DNA of 26,544 nt, from the NCBI GenBank assembly GCA_019746355.1, contig JAIESC010000161.1:1-26544 (forward strand). The letters run 5' to 3'. Numbering within the stretch: position 1 is the first letter of the stretch; each line of letters begins with the position of its first letter. Below, in pieces: positions 1-8,223 of this stretch. The notes under the pieces are model-generated. The model saw only the letters and a program-made list of their open reading frames with translations. It was not told where the DNA came from and did not search any database. The translations under genes and the position numbers were made by a program. The DNA comes from Xanthobacteraceae bacterium. Its GTDB lineage: Bacteria > Pseudomonadota > Alphaproteobacteria > Rhizobiales > Xanthobacteraceae.

Positions 1-1734
<1,734 letters not shown>

Positions 1735-1767
1735 TGGCAGCAATGATGACTCTTCCCGCGCCGGCGG

Positions 1768-1783
1768 CTCACTGCGAAGTGAG
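1768..1783. other. Short hairpin after acnA
   Basis: Perfect 6-bp arms CTCACT/AGTGAG around a GCGA tetraloop, 34 bp after the acnA stop. No T-tract follows on either strand, so this is at most a transcript-end stabilising hairpin. A second small inverted repeat, AAATCC/GGATTT, sits at 1811-1829 just before the next gene. Confidence 0.25.
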
Positions 1784-1869
1784 TGGCAGGTGATGGGCGG
1801 CCCCGGTATGAAATCCAGGCCCGGGATTTGATCGGCTTGGCGGGGCCCGCGATGCTAGGAAAAGTCCTC

Positions 1870-2625
1870 ATGGTTCGCCTCCGATTTGCACCCCCCATCG
1901 CGCTCGGTCTTGCTCTGCTCGCCGGCTCGCAGGTGCAAGCCGAGCCGCGCGCCGTGATCGAGCTGTTCACCAGCCAGGGCTGCTCGTCGTGTCCGGCCGC
2001 CGACAAGCTGATGGGCGAATATGCGCGCGACCCGTCCGTGATCGTGATGAGTCTCGCGGTCGACTACTGGGATTATCTCGGCTGGAAGGACACGCTGGCG
2101 ATGTCCGGTCATTCCAACCGGCAGCGCGCCTACGCCAAGGCGCGCGGTGACCGCCAAGTCTATACGCCGCAGGTGGTGATCGACGGCGCGGTGCATGCGC
2201 TGGGCAGCGACAAGGCCGCCATCGAGCGGGCGATCCGCCAGGTGCGGGATCAAGGGGCGGGGGAGCAGGGCGCGCCGCTGGCACTGCCCGTCAAGCTGGA
2301 GCGGACGTCCGACAAGCTCATCGTGACGGTTTCGGCGGGCAAGGACGAGAAAGGGCAGGCCGAGGTTTGGCTGTGTCCGATCACCGGAGTCGTGCCGGTC
2401 ACGATCAGCAAGGGCGAGAATTCCGGCAACACCATCACCTACAGCAACGTCGTGCGGCGCTGGATCAAGCTCGGCGACTGGACGGGCAAGGCCGAGACCT
2501 ACAGCGTGCCGCTCGCCGATTTCCAGAACGACACGATCGACAGCGTGGCGGTGCTGGTGCAGCACGGCTTCGCGAGCTCGCCGAAGCTGATGCTCGGCGC
2601 GGCGCAGATCGGCTTGAAGAAGTAA
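1870..2625 (+). CDS. DUF1223 family secreted thioredoxin-like protein
   Basis: A 251-residue protein of the DUF1223 family (COG5429), predicted to act in the periplasm; its biochemical role is not established. The chosen ATG at 1870 has AGGAAAA about 9 nt upstream and gives a clean signal peptide: positive n-region MVRLR, hydrophobic core, and likely cleavage after VQA at residue 24. ATGs at 1852 and 1783 would only add residues before the signal. Directly after the signal comes a thioredoxin-like start (AVIELFTSQGCSSCPAADKL) with a CxxC pair at C38 and C41, then the family motifs VDYWDYLGWKD and VYTPQVVIDG (cis-Pro type segment). The C-terminal half is probably a beta-rich domain. The CxxC suggests redox or thiol chemistry, which is inference. 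It probably forms its own transcript or reads on from acnA. Confidence 0.88.
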   Translation: MVRLRFAPPIALGLALLAGSQVQAEPRAVIELFTSQGCSSCPAADKLMGEYARDPSVIVMSLAVDYWDYLGWKDTLAMSGHSNRQRAYAKARGDRQVYTPQVVIDGAVHALGSDKAAIERAIRQVRDQGAGEQGAPLALPVKLERTSDKLIVTVSAGKDEKGQAEVWLCPITGVVPVTISKGENSGNTITYSNVVRRWIKLGDWTGKAETYSVPLADFQNDTIDSVAVLVQHGFASSPKLMLGAAQIGLKK

Positions 2626-2675
2626 CCGCCGCGCGAAGCGCGATCTTCACGCAAAAAATCCGGGCAAGAAACGGG

Positions 2676-2708
2676 CAAGAAAAAAGGGCCGGCGACAAGC
2701 CGGCCCTT
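2676..2708 (-). terminator. Rho-independent terminator, minus-strand orientation
   Basis: Perfect 10-bp stem AAGGGCCGGC/GCCGGCCCTT (2684-2693 and 2699-2708) with a 5-nt loop. On the minus strand it is followed at once by six U residues, the classical arrangement; on the plus strand only TTAAAG follows. It may act weakly for the DUF1223 gene, but the strong direction points to a minus-strand transcript arising between 2709 and 2995, where no convincing protein gene exists. Confidence 0.75.
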
Positions 2709-2890
2709 AAAGCGTCGGGGGATTGAACCGTACGCGAAAACAACCGGCCCGGTCCGCTCGAGCCCCGGGGGGCTGGGGGGCTGAGGAATCCGGTACTCTC
2801 GCGAGACCGGGCCTGAGGCAACTGTGGAGCATTCTACCGGGCAGCTTGGCCGCCACCTGACCGAAATTGGGCAGCAATATGATTTTTCTA
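2709..2890 (-). ncRNA. Candidate structured non-coding RNA
   Basis: This gap before the DUF2794 gene has no persuasive coding frame but is rich in pairing and ends, on the minus strand, at the strong terminator at 2676-2708. Arms 2746-2754 and 2805-2813 form a perfect 9-bp stem (GGCCCGGTC/GACCGGGCC). A competing hairpin at 2790-2810 has a GCGA tetraloop on the stem CCGGT-CTC/GAG-ACCGG with one bulge. AGCCCC/GGGGCT pairs at 2761-2773. I compared it by eye with SRP, 6S, RNase P and tmRNA signatures and did not find a match. No good minus-strand promoter is visible (the best is a CATATT near 2880 with poor -35 spacing). It could instead be a plus-strand leader. Size and ends are estimates. Confidence 0.3.
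2856..2883 (+). promoter_or_regulatory. Possible promoter of the DUF2794 gene
   Basis: CCTGAC at 2856-2861 and TATGAT at 2878-2883, spaced by 16 bp, would start transcription near 2890, about 105 nt before the DUF2794 ATG. The -10 is good and the -35 is weak. Confidence 0.3.
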
Positions 2891-2995
2891 ACGAATCCGT
2901 GAGGCAACGAGCCGGTTCCATGCGACGGTTAAGCCCTTGCCGCCGCTGGATTCTGGGGTGATCATGACGGCCGGACGACAGCAAGGAGGCGCCGC

Positions 2996-3373
2996 ATGTC
3001 CCTCGGCGAGACTGATCCGAGCGCGATTTCCGGGGGCGCCACCGCTACGGCGGCCCCCGTCAGCCCAATGGTTGCTCAGGTGACTTTCGACCGGCGCGAG
3101 CTCAACCGGATCTTCGGGCTCTACGGACGCATGGTCGCGTCCGGCGAATGGCGCGACTACGCCATCGACTTCCTCAAGGACCGTGCGGTGTTCTCGGTTT
3201 TCCGCCGCAGCGCGGAAGTGCCGATCTACCGCATCGAGAAAAATCCAAAGCTCGCGCGCAAGCAGGGCGCTTACAGCGTCGTCTCCGCGACAGGATTGAT
3301 CCTGCGTCGCGGCCACGAGCTCGACCGCGTGTTGCGCGTGCTGGACAGGGGCCCGAGCCTCGTCGCCGTCTGA
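2996..3373 (+). CDS. DUF2794 domain protein
   Basis: A 125-residue cytoplasmic protein matching the DUF2794 family, which is common in alphaproteobacteria and has no known function. The start is fixed by a near-consensus AAGGAGG at 2983-2989, 6 nt before ATG. The first 27 or so residues are Ala/Ser/Gly/Pro-rich and look disordered. The conserved core begins at VTFDRRELNRIFGLYGRMVASGEWRDYA and continues through FRRSAEVPIYRIEKNP and the end segment VLRVLDRGPSLV. The core alternates basic and aromatic residues and has no membrane segment or signal. The next gene is convergent, 52 bp away, so this is the end of a transcript. Confidence 0.85.
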   Translation: MSLGETDPSAISGGATATAAPVSPMVAQVTFDRRELNRIFGLYGRMVASGEWRDYAIDFLKDRAVFSVFRRSAEVPIYRIEKNPKLARKQGAYSVVSATGLILRRGHELDRVLRVLDRGPSLVAV

Positions 3374-3425
3374 TTGCGAGGCGCACCGCGAAACGCGGAG
3401 CGCCGACGGCCCCGCAGCGCCACCC

Positions 3426-4109
3426 TCAGTCTGCCTTCTTGAGCCGCGCGCACGTGATGATGGCGGTCGGGTTCATCATGCCCACGCACTTGGCCCCGCG
3501 CGGTGGAATGATAAACGGAGCCGACTGAATCTCGTTCGCTGCGCTGACGCAATAGACGCTGATCATCGTCTCGTCTGACGCGCATGCGGCTGAGGGCTGG
3601 CCGCGAACAATGCGGAACTCGCTGCTTCCTGGCGTCGCTTCTCCCTTCGGGCCCGGCGGACCTTGCTCCCCCTTGGGGCCTGGCGGCCCTTGCTCCCCCT
3701 TGGGACCCGGTGGACCCGCGTCACCTTTGGGTCCCGCAGGACCGGCCGTCCCTCTTTCTCCCCGAGGTCCCACCACACCCTGCTCGCCTTTGGGTCCCGG
3801 TAGCCCCTGATTTCCTTGAAGCCCCTGAGAACCGGGTGGCCCGCCTTCTCCCTGAGGGCCCGGCGGCCCTCGCTCGCCGATCGGGCCTTGCGGGCCCGCT
3901 TCGCCGATGTGCGGCAGCTCGGCCCGATCGTTCAGGTCACCTTGCGTGGTGCCGCCGGGCTGCCGGCTCTGCCCGACCGTGTTCATTCCGCGCGACACGA
4001 CGGCCAGGACCGACTTGAACGCGCCAACATCAGCGAGCAACACCGCGCCGCCCACGACCGCGACTGCGCCGCAGCCCAATGTCATCAACACGGCGGCACG
4101 CATATTCAT
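3426..4109 (-). CDS. Membrane-anchored collagen-like (Gly-X-Y) protein
   Basis: A 227-residue protein. Residues 4-26 form one hydrophobic segment near the N-terminus, a membrane anchor or uncleaved signal. Residues 69-158 are 30 uninterrupted Gly-X-Y triplets rich in GPP, GPK and GEQ, so a homotrimeric collagen-like triple helix is expected outside the cytoplasm. The remaining 69 residues contain four Cys (around ACASDE, VYCVSA, AKCVG, ITCAR), probably a disulfide-bonded globular cap that could set the trimer register. Bacterial collagen-like proteins often act in surface contact or biofilm; that role here is inference. The start is the first ATG in the frame, without a strong ribosome-binding site; a second ATG lies two codons later. 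The gene is convergent with DUF2794. Confidence 0.85.
   Translation of the reverse strand: MNMRAAVLMTLGCGAVAVVGGAVLLADVGAFKSVLAVVSRGMNTVGQSRQPGGTTQGDLNDRAELPHIGEAGPQGPIGERGPPGPQGEGGPPGSQGLQGNQGLPGPKGEQGVVGPRGERGTAGPAGPKGDAGPPGPKGEQGPPGPKGEQGPPGPKGEATPGSSEFRIVRGQPSAACASDETMISVYCVSAANEIQSAPFIIPPRGAKCVGMMNPTAIITCARLKKAD
3662..3742. repeat. 27-bp tandem repeat inside the collagen-like gene
   Basis: Two near-identical 27-bp units begin at 3662 and 3689 (CTTGCTCCCCCTTGGG plus variable tail), followed by a diverged third at 3716. Each encodes nine residues, equivalent to GPPGPKGEQ. The exact register suggests recent expansion by slippage or unequal crossing-over, and the number of units may vary between strains. 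Confidence 0.7.
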
Positions 4110-4223
4110 GACACGCGGTCAGCGATCGGTTGCGTCTTTATCCGCATCTGTTGTTCCCAGGTACGCACAAGCCCCGCGCGGATCGTCCTTGCGGCGCTCG
4201 CCACTCCTTCACTCTATCACTCA

Positions 4224-4748
4224 TCAAGGTGTCGTCTTTGCGCCCTGGCCGAGCTCGCGCTGCATCAGCACGCTGTCGAGCCAGCGGCCGAACTTGAAGC
4301 CGACATTCTCGAAACTTCCAACCATGCGAAAGCCCAGCGCGCGATGGACCTCGACCGACGGCGCGTTGGCGGAATCCCCGATCACCGCGATCATCTGCCG
4401 GAAGCCGCGGCGTTCGGCCTCCTCGAGCAGGCGCGTGAGCAGAACCCGGCCCACGCCGCGCCGGTGCGTGTTGGGGGCGACGTAGATCGAATCCTCGACC
4501 GTGAAGCGATAGGCCGGCCGCGTGCGATAGGGGCCGGCATAGGCGTAGCCCGCGAGCGCGCCGCCGATGTCCGCCGCGATATAGGGAAAGCCGCCGTCCA
4601 GCAGGACCTTCATCCGCCGCGTCATCTCCGTCTCGTCCGGCGAATCGAGCTCGAAAGACGCGGTTCCGTGCTTCACCGCGTGGGCGTAGATGCGGGTGAT
4701 GGTGGGAATGTCAGCGGGCGTGGCCGGACGGATGGCAATTTCAGTCAT
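4224..4748 (-). CDS. GNAT acetyltransferase, phosphinothricin/methionine-sulfoximine type
   Basis: A 174-residue GNAT enzyme that would transfer acetyl from acetyl-CoA to an amino group. The sequence reads as the MnaT/YncA/PAT subgroup: N-terminal IRPATPADIPTITRIYAHAV, GTASFE near residues 28-33, YAGPYRTRPAYRFTVEDSIYV at 70-90, acetyl-CoA loop THRRGVGR at 94-101, and the C-terminal ALGFRMVGSFENVGFKFGRW. Members of this subgroup acetylate methionine sulfone/sulfoximine or phosphinothricin; the true substrate cannot be read from sequence. The length is normal. The terminator of the neighbouring Bax inhibitor gene lies just upstream of its start, so the gene probably has its own promoter within about 30 bp or depends on read-through. 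Confidence 0.9.
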   Translation of the reverse strand: MTEIAIRPATPADIPTITRIYAHAVKHGTASFELDSPDETEMTRRMKVLLDGGFPYIAADIGGALAGYAYAGPYRTRPAYRFTVEDSIYVAPNTHRRGVGRVLLTRLLEEAERRGFRQMIAVIGDSANAPSVEVHRALGFRMVGSFENVGFKFGRWLDSVLMQRELGQGAKTTP

Positions 4749-4770
4749 TCCGGCACTGTAGCAAAACGGA

Positions 4771-4805
4771 CAAAAGAAAACGCCCCGGCCATCTGCCGGG
4801 GCGTT
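4771..4805 (-). terminator. Terminator of the first Bax inhibitor-1 gene
   Basis: Perfect 11-bp stem AACGCCCCGGC/GCCGGGGCGTT (4779-4789 and 4795-4805) with a 5-nt loop, followed on the minus strand by TTTTCTTTTG. It lies 25 bp after the stop of the gene at 4830-5588. It resembles the terminator behind the second paralog at 9086-9111. Confidence 0.85.
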
Positions 4806-4829
4806 CCCTGGTTGCCTTGATCTGCCGGC

Positions 4830-5588
4830 CTAGCGGCGGTCGCCGACGAGGCGCAGCAGCATCATGAACAGGTTGATGAAGTCGAGGTAGAGCGACAGCG
4901 CGCCCATCACGGCCTTGCGGCCGAGCGTGCCCGCGTCATCCGTCGAGCTGTACATCTCCTTGATGCGCTGGGTGTCGTAGGCGGTGAGGCCCGCGAACAC
5001 GCCGACGCCGATCACCGAGATCACCCAGTCGAGCCCGCTCGATTTCAGGAAGATGTTGACCAGGCTCGCGATGATGATGCCGAACAGGCCCATCAGCAGG
5101 AACGAGCCCATCGGCGAGAGATCGCGCTGGGTGGTGTAGCCGTAGAGGCTCAGCGCGCCGAACGAGGCGGCCGAGATGAAGAACACCCGCGTGATCGACG
5201 CTCCGGTGTAGGCCAGGAAGATCGACGACGTCATGACGCCGAGCAGGCCGGCATAGAGCATGAACAGCGTCAGCGCCGTGGTGTATTGCAGGTTCTGGAT
5301 GCGGAAGCTGATGAAGAACACCAGCCCCAGCGTCGCCAGCAGCAGCACGATCACCGCCGGGCCGCTGAAGATCGTCTGGCCGAACGACGTGAGGCCGACG
5401 ATCGCGCCGGAGGCGTCGGTCGTCACTGCGGCTTGGAACGTGAACCAGGCCACGACGCCGGTCAGCGCCACGGCGGCAGCCATGTAGTTGTAGACGCGGA
5501 GCATGTAGGCGCGCAGACCCGCGTCGACCGCGACGGTCGTGCCGGCATGGCCGGGAGCCGCCGTGTTCCACCGATTGAAGTCCGACAT
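4830..5588 (-). CDS. Bax inhibitor-1/YccA family membrane protein (copy 1)
   Basis: A 252-residue inner-membrane protein with about seven hydrophobic segments, of the BI-1/TMBIM (YccA/YbhL) family. Family members are pH-sensitive Ca2+ leak channels or interact with the FtsH protease; which applies here is unknown. Diagnostic stretches are GLRAYMLRVYNYMAAAVALTG at the first membrane segment, SFGALSLYGYTTQRDLSPMG, and the C-terminal GLTAYDTQRIKEMY with the conserved Asp of the pore region. A ribosome-binding site (AGAGGGA) sits 6-9 nt before ATG. A small hairpin (CCCGG/CCGGG, 5607-5622) lies in the leader. A closely related paralog on the same strand lies 3.5 kb away at 9135-9932. Confidence 0.95.
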   Translation of the reverse strand: MSDFNRWNTAAPGHAGTTVAVDAGLRAYMLRVYNYMAAAVALTGVVAWFTFQAAVTTDASGAIVGLTSFGQTIFSGPAVIVLLLATLGLVFFISFRIQNLQYTTALTLFMLYAGLLGVMTSSIFLAYTGASITRVFFISAASFGALSLYGYTTQRDLSPMGSFLLMGLFGIIIASLVNIFLKSSGLDWVISVIGVGVFAGLTAYDTQRIKEMYSSTDDAGTLGRKAVMGALSLYLDFINLFMMLLRLVGDRR

Positions 5589-5678
5589 TGGAATTCCCTC
5601 TATCCTCCCGGACCGAGCCGGGCCTCAGACTTGCCGGCGGAACAACTGCCAAGCCAGCAAATCGTTTCTGGGTGGAAT

Positions 5679-5996
5679 CTAGTGAGGAAGCGGGTCTTTT
5701 GCCAGATGCGCCCAAATCACAGAGTTACCGGGGCGTTTGCCTATGGGTCGGCCGGGCTGGCCGAGGGCCGCTCGGCCGGCAGCCACCTTTTTCTTCCTGT
5801 AGAGCTGGAATCCCTGGTCGGCGATGCTCCTCTCGATGACGCCGCGGTTCATCTTGTGCGGCGGCTCCTTGTCGTCACGGACGACACCGACCGCGGTCCA
5901 CGGGCCATGCCGCGACGGCAGTTGCCGGCCGCCGGGCTCGCCCGCGAAGGCGTAAAGCTCGCGATTGGTGTCCGACTTAAACATGAACAGGCGCAT
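5679..5996 (-). CDS. Small conserved protein of unknown function
   Basis: A 105-residue protein starting MRLFMFKSDTNRELYAFAGE, with conserved-looking segments LPSRHGPWTAVGVVRDDKEPPH and IERSIADQGFQLYRKKKV. I recognise the pattern as a small protein frequent in Bradyrhizobium-type genomes, usually about 70-80 residues, with no assigned function. The last 30 or so residues here (Gly/Pro/Arg-rich) are therefore an extension or poorly conserved tail. The start is supported by GGGAGA 8 nt upstream. There is no signal or membrane segment. The cold-shock gene's terminator sits between that gene and this start, so its expression depends on read-through or a promoter hidden in the short gap. It ends 90 bp before the Bax inhibitor copy 1 start. 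Confidence 0.7.
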   Translation of the reverse strand: MRLFMFKSDTNRELYAFAGEPGGRQLPSRHGPWTAVGVVRDDKEPPHKMNRGVIERSIADQGFQLYRKKKVAAGRAALGQPGRPIGKRPGNSVIWAHLAKDPLPH

Positions 5997-6011
5997 AGCG
6001 TTCTCCCGTTG

Positions 6012-6043
6012 AAAAAAAGCCGCCGCTTTGCAGCGGCGGCTTT
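6012..6043 (-). terminator. Terminator of the cold-shock gene
   Basis: Perfect 12-bp stem AAAGCCGCCGCT/AGCGGCGGCTTT (6016-6027 and 6032-6043) with a 4-nt loop and a run of seven U on the minus strand. It lies 26 bp beyond the cspA-like stop codon. Confidence 0.9.
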
Positions 6044-6068
6044 GGTTTGATCGATCCGTTCGATCGCG

Positions 6069-6278
6069 TTACGCGAGCTCGATCGCGCCAACCGCGGTCT
6101 TGCCGCTGCGTGGATCGTTCTGCGTGTCGAACTTCACCTTCTGGCCTTCGCGCAGGCCCTGGATGCCTGCGCGCTCGAGCGCGGTGGCATGGACGAAGAC
6201 GTCCTTTTGTCCGTCGTCCGGCTGGATGAAGCCGAAGCCTTTTTGATCGTTGTAGAACTTCACGGTGCCCGAAATCAT
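6069..6278 (-). CDS. cspA: Cold-shock domain protein (CspA family)
   Basis: A 69-residue single cold-shock domain that binds single-stranded RNA and DNA and acts as an RNA chaperone in the cytoplasm. RNP1 is KGFGFI (residues 13-18) and RNP2 is VFVHA (27-31), both intact. The usual KWFN before RNP1 is KFYN here, so an aromatic stacking residue is swapped but kept aromatic. The length is exactly that of the family. AAAGGA lies about 8 nt before ATG. A good promoter about 150 bp upstream implies a leader of roughly 145 nt, as is typical for cold-regulated csp genes whose 5' leader acts as a thermosensor. Which CspA paralog this is cannot be decided. Confidence 0.95.
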   Translation of the reverse strand: MISGTVKFYNDQKGFGFIQPDDGQKDVFVHATALERAGIQGLREGQKVKFDTQNDPRSGKTAVGAIELA

Positions 6279-6431
6279 GGAAATGTCCTTTCACTGTCGG
6301 CATGCACGTGGGATGTGGCGCGCGAACATCGCGGCCATTTTCCCGGTTCGTCGATTTGGAAGAGGCTGAAACGTGCGGCCCGTCAGTGACGGAGCGAAGC
6401 GGCCCAGTTGTCCGGCCAATATCGATGCGAT

Positions 6432-6460
6432 TACATAAGCGGTTGCGGCGCTGATAACAA
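6432..6460 (-). promoter_or_regulatory. Promoter of the cold-shock gene
   Basis: On the minus strand TTGTTA (6455-6460) and TATGTA (6432-6437) are separated by exactly 17 bp. Transcription would begin near 6425, giving a leader of about 145 nt before the cspA ATG. Confidence 0.55.
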
Positions 6461-6525
6461 GGTCCGCCGGGCAAGTCTGCGAACGTGATGAACGAAATCC
6501 GGCCCTGCGGCGCCTTTCCCTCGAT

Positions 6526-6554
6526 TTGACCCAGATATGGGCCTAGCGTCGATT
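6526..6554 (+). promoter_or_regulatory. Possible promoter upstream of the lpxA-like gene
   Basis: TTGACC at 6526-6531 is a strong -35; at 17-bp spacing the -10 would be TCGATT (6549-6554), which is poor. Together with the cspA promoter it would make the 380-bp gap 6279-6659 a divergent control region. Nothing else clear is visible in that gap. Confidence 0.25.
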
Positions 6555-6659
6555 CGCTTTCACAAAAGCCGCAAGCCGTATGCGCGCGCACGGGCGTTGC
6601 GCCCCAATCCAAAATTCACCGGTCTTATCTGCCGTTGGACCGTCCGTCAGGAGAACACC

Positions 6660-7479
6660 ATGCGGGCCTTGAGCGTCGCGTCCGGGAGCGCGGCGATCCA
6701 TCCGACCGCGGTGATCGAATCTGGCGCAATCATTGGCAAAGGGGCGACCGTCGGTCCCTATTGCATCATCGGCGGCGACGTCGTGATCGGCGACGACTGT
6801 CGCCTGACGGGACATGTTCATGTCACCGGCCGCACCACGATCGGCGCGCGGACCACGATTGGCGCTTTCGCGTCACTCGGCGAGCGGCCGCAATCATCGA
6901 GCTATCGAGGCGGCGCGACGCGTCTGGTCGTCGGAGTTGACTGCGACATTCGCCAGAATGTCACCATGAGCGCCGGGACCGAGGACGGCGTAACCGAGGT
7001 GGGAGACCGTGGGATGTTCATGGCCAATGCCCATGTCGGCCATGATTGCCGCGTTGGATGCGACGTCGTGATGGCCAATTGCGCGGGGCTGGGCGGCCAC
7101 TGCGTCGTGGGCGATCATGTTTTTCATCGGCGCATTGAGCGGTGTGCACCAGTTCACGCGCATTGGCTCCCATGCCATGATCGGCGGCGCTTCGGGCGTG
7201 CGCGAGGACGTCATTCCGTTCGGGCTTGTTGCCGGTTCTTTTGCTCGATTGAGTGGAGTCAATGTCGTCGGAATGCGGCGCAGGAAGTTCTCGTTCGACA
7301 CCATCCGTGCTGTCCGCGCAGCATACCGCCTGTTGTTTCTCGGTAAGGACCCTATGGAACGGCGCCTTGACGATACCGAATCCAGACACGGCGCTGATGA
7401 ATCCGTCGCGCAGATCGTCGCATTCATCCGGAGCAAGGGCCGCCGGCCGATCTGCCAGGCTGGCCGCGACAGCATCTAG
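6660..7479 (+). pseudogene. lpxA: UDP-GlcNAc O-acyltransferase (LpxA) homolog, frameshifted
   Basis: LpxA performs the first step of lipid A synthesis, acylating UDP-GlcNAc. The ATG at 6660 follows AGGAGA with a 5-nt gap. Residues 1-155 read as a left-handed beta-helix of hexapeptide repeats, with the LpxA active-site region ANAHVGHDC (H125 and H128, the latter equivalent to the catalytic His of E. coli LpxA). After GDHVF the frame is lost: a run of five T at 7120-7124 should be four. Removing one T continues perfectly into FIGALSGVHQFTRIG, the rest of the helix and the C-terminal helical domain (RRKFSFDTIRAVRAAYRLLF) to a stop at 7479. The repaired protein would be 272 residues, a normal LpxA length. 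As sequenced, the first frame runs on to 7346 in nonsense. There is no lpxD, fabZ or lpxB beside it, so this is an orphan paralog. A sequencing error is possible. Confidence 0.85.
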
Positions 7480-7615
7480 CTGGCCGGCCACATGATAAGA
7501 TCCTGAGGTGGCGCGCCGTACCATGTCCGGAAGCGCGCTCCGGCCGCGATGGCTAAAGAATCCGGCGCGGTCTCAATAGATGTGCTATCTGCTTGCGCAC
7601 AGAAAGGCTCAGCCT

Positions 7616-7858
7616 ATGTCCTTCAAGTTTGCCGTCGGGCAGGCGGTGGAATACAAGCCGACCGGTGCCAAGGTCGGACTTTTCAAAGTGACCCGGCAAA
7701 TGCCGGAAGAGTTCCAGGCCATCGATCGTAAATACCGCATCAAGAGCGACCACGAAGGGTTTGAACGCAACGTGCTGGAGTGCGATCTCAACGCATCGAC
7801 AAGCCCCGAAACGGCATATTCGCCGACGCGACCGTTACGCCGAAGTGGCGGACATTAA
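7616..7858 (+). CDS. Small conserved protein of unknown function
   Basis: An 80-residue soluble protein beginning MSFKFAVGQAVEYKPTGAKV, with a central LFKVTRQMPEEFQAIDRKYRIKSDHEGFERNVLE. I recognise this pattern as a small rhizobial family without assigned function; the core looks like a small beta-barrel (SH3-like), which is inference from the alternating pattern. The ATG at 7616 was preferred over one 12 codons upstream because AAAGG lies 8-9 nt before it and the conserved part begins exactly there. The last 20 residues (from LNAS) are low-complexity and may be a diverged tail. It follows the frameshifted lpxA by 136 bp on the same strand. Confidence 0.65.
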   Translation: MSFKFAVGQAVEYKPTGAKVGLFKVTRQMPEEFQAIDRKYRIKSDHEGFERNVLECDLNASTSPETAYSPTRPLRRSGGH

Positions 7859-7886
7859 CCGGGTTCGTCAGTTGTAATTTGCCGTT

Positions 7887-7903
7887 CGCCGCAGCGGGCG
7901 GCG
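7887..7903. other. GC-rich hairpin between two small genes
   Basis: CGCCGC/GCGGCG arms with a 5-nt loop, 30 bp after the preceding stop. No T-tract follows, so it is not a classical terminator. Confidence 0.25.
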
Positions 7904-7977
7904 CGCGCCACGATGCGCGGACTTGTCTCCGACGTCCGGCGCAATTCCCAAAACAACTCGCATAAGGAGTTTCCAAT

Positions 7978-8223
7978 ATGAGCACCGTCACGATGCCGAA
8001 AAAAGACAAAGGCAGCGCTGAACCTGCCGCGCCGCCGGCTGCGGCAAGTCAAGCACGAACGGCACAGGGACGCTTCAGGTTGCAAGTCGACCGGCAGACC
8101 AAAGCCGCTTTTGCCAACTTGAGCGATGCTGAGAAGGCCGGGAACGAAATCAAGAAAGCGCATCCGGTCGTTCAGGTTTCCATCTACGACGCCGAGGAAA
8201 GCCGGCAAACCGTGTTGACCTAA
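7978..8223 (+). CDS. Small conserved protein of unknown function
   Basis: An 81-residue cytoplasmic protein. AAGGAG lies 8 nt before the ATG. The first 28 residues are Ala/Pro/Lys-rich and likely disordered; the conserved-looking part is GRFRLQVDRQTKAAFANLSDAEKAGNEIKKAHPVVQVSIYDAEES, a beta-helix-beta type pattern. I recognise similar short proteins in Bradyrhizobium-type genomes, often near cold-shock and stress genes, but no function is known. Codon use fits the neighbours better than the surrounding gaps do, which supports it being a real gene. Confidence 0.65.
   Translation: MSTVTMPKKDKGSAEPAAPPAAASQARTAQGRFRLQVDRQTKAAFANLSDAEKAGNEIKKAHPVVQVSIYDAEESRQTVLT

Noticed and set aside
2840..2866. 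Minus-strand GGTCAGGT...GCGGCCAAG resembling the signal recognition particle RNA loop
   Set aside because: The invariant GGAAG/GAGCAG core is missing, so it is not an SRP RNA.
2499..2984. Minus-strand frames across the gap before the DUF2794 gene
   Set aside because: They overlap the 3' end of the DUF1223 gene or run through the terminator hairpin, and have low-complexity Pro/Ser/Arg content; a structured RNA explains the stretch better.
3662..3742. Tandem repeats as a CRISPR array
   Set aside because: The 27-bp units are contiguous, without spacers, and code for Gly-X-Y triplets.
3610..3810. Plus-strand frame reading as Gly-Pro-rich repeats
   Set aside because: It is the exact reverse strand of the collagen-like gene; GGN/CCN codons give Gly-Pro on both strands. 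No ribosome-binding site.
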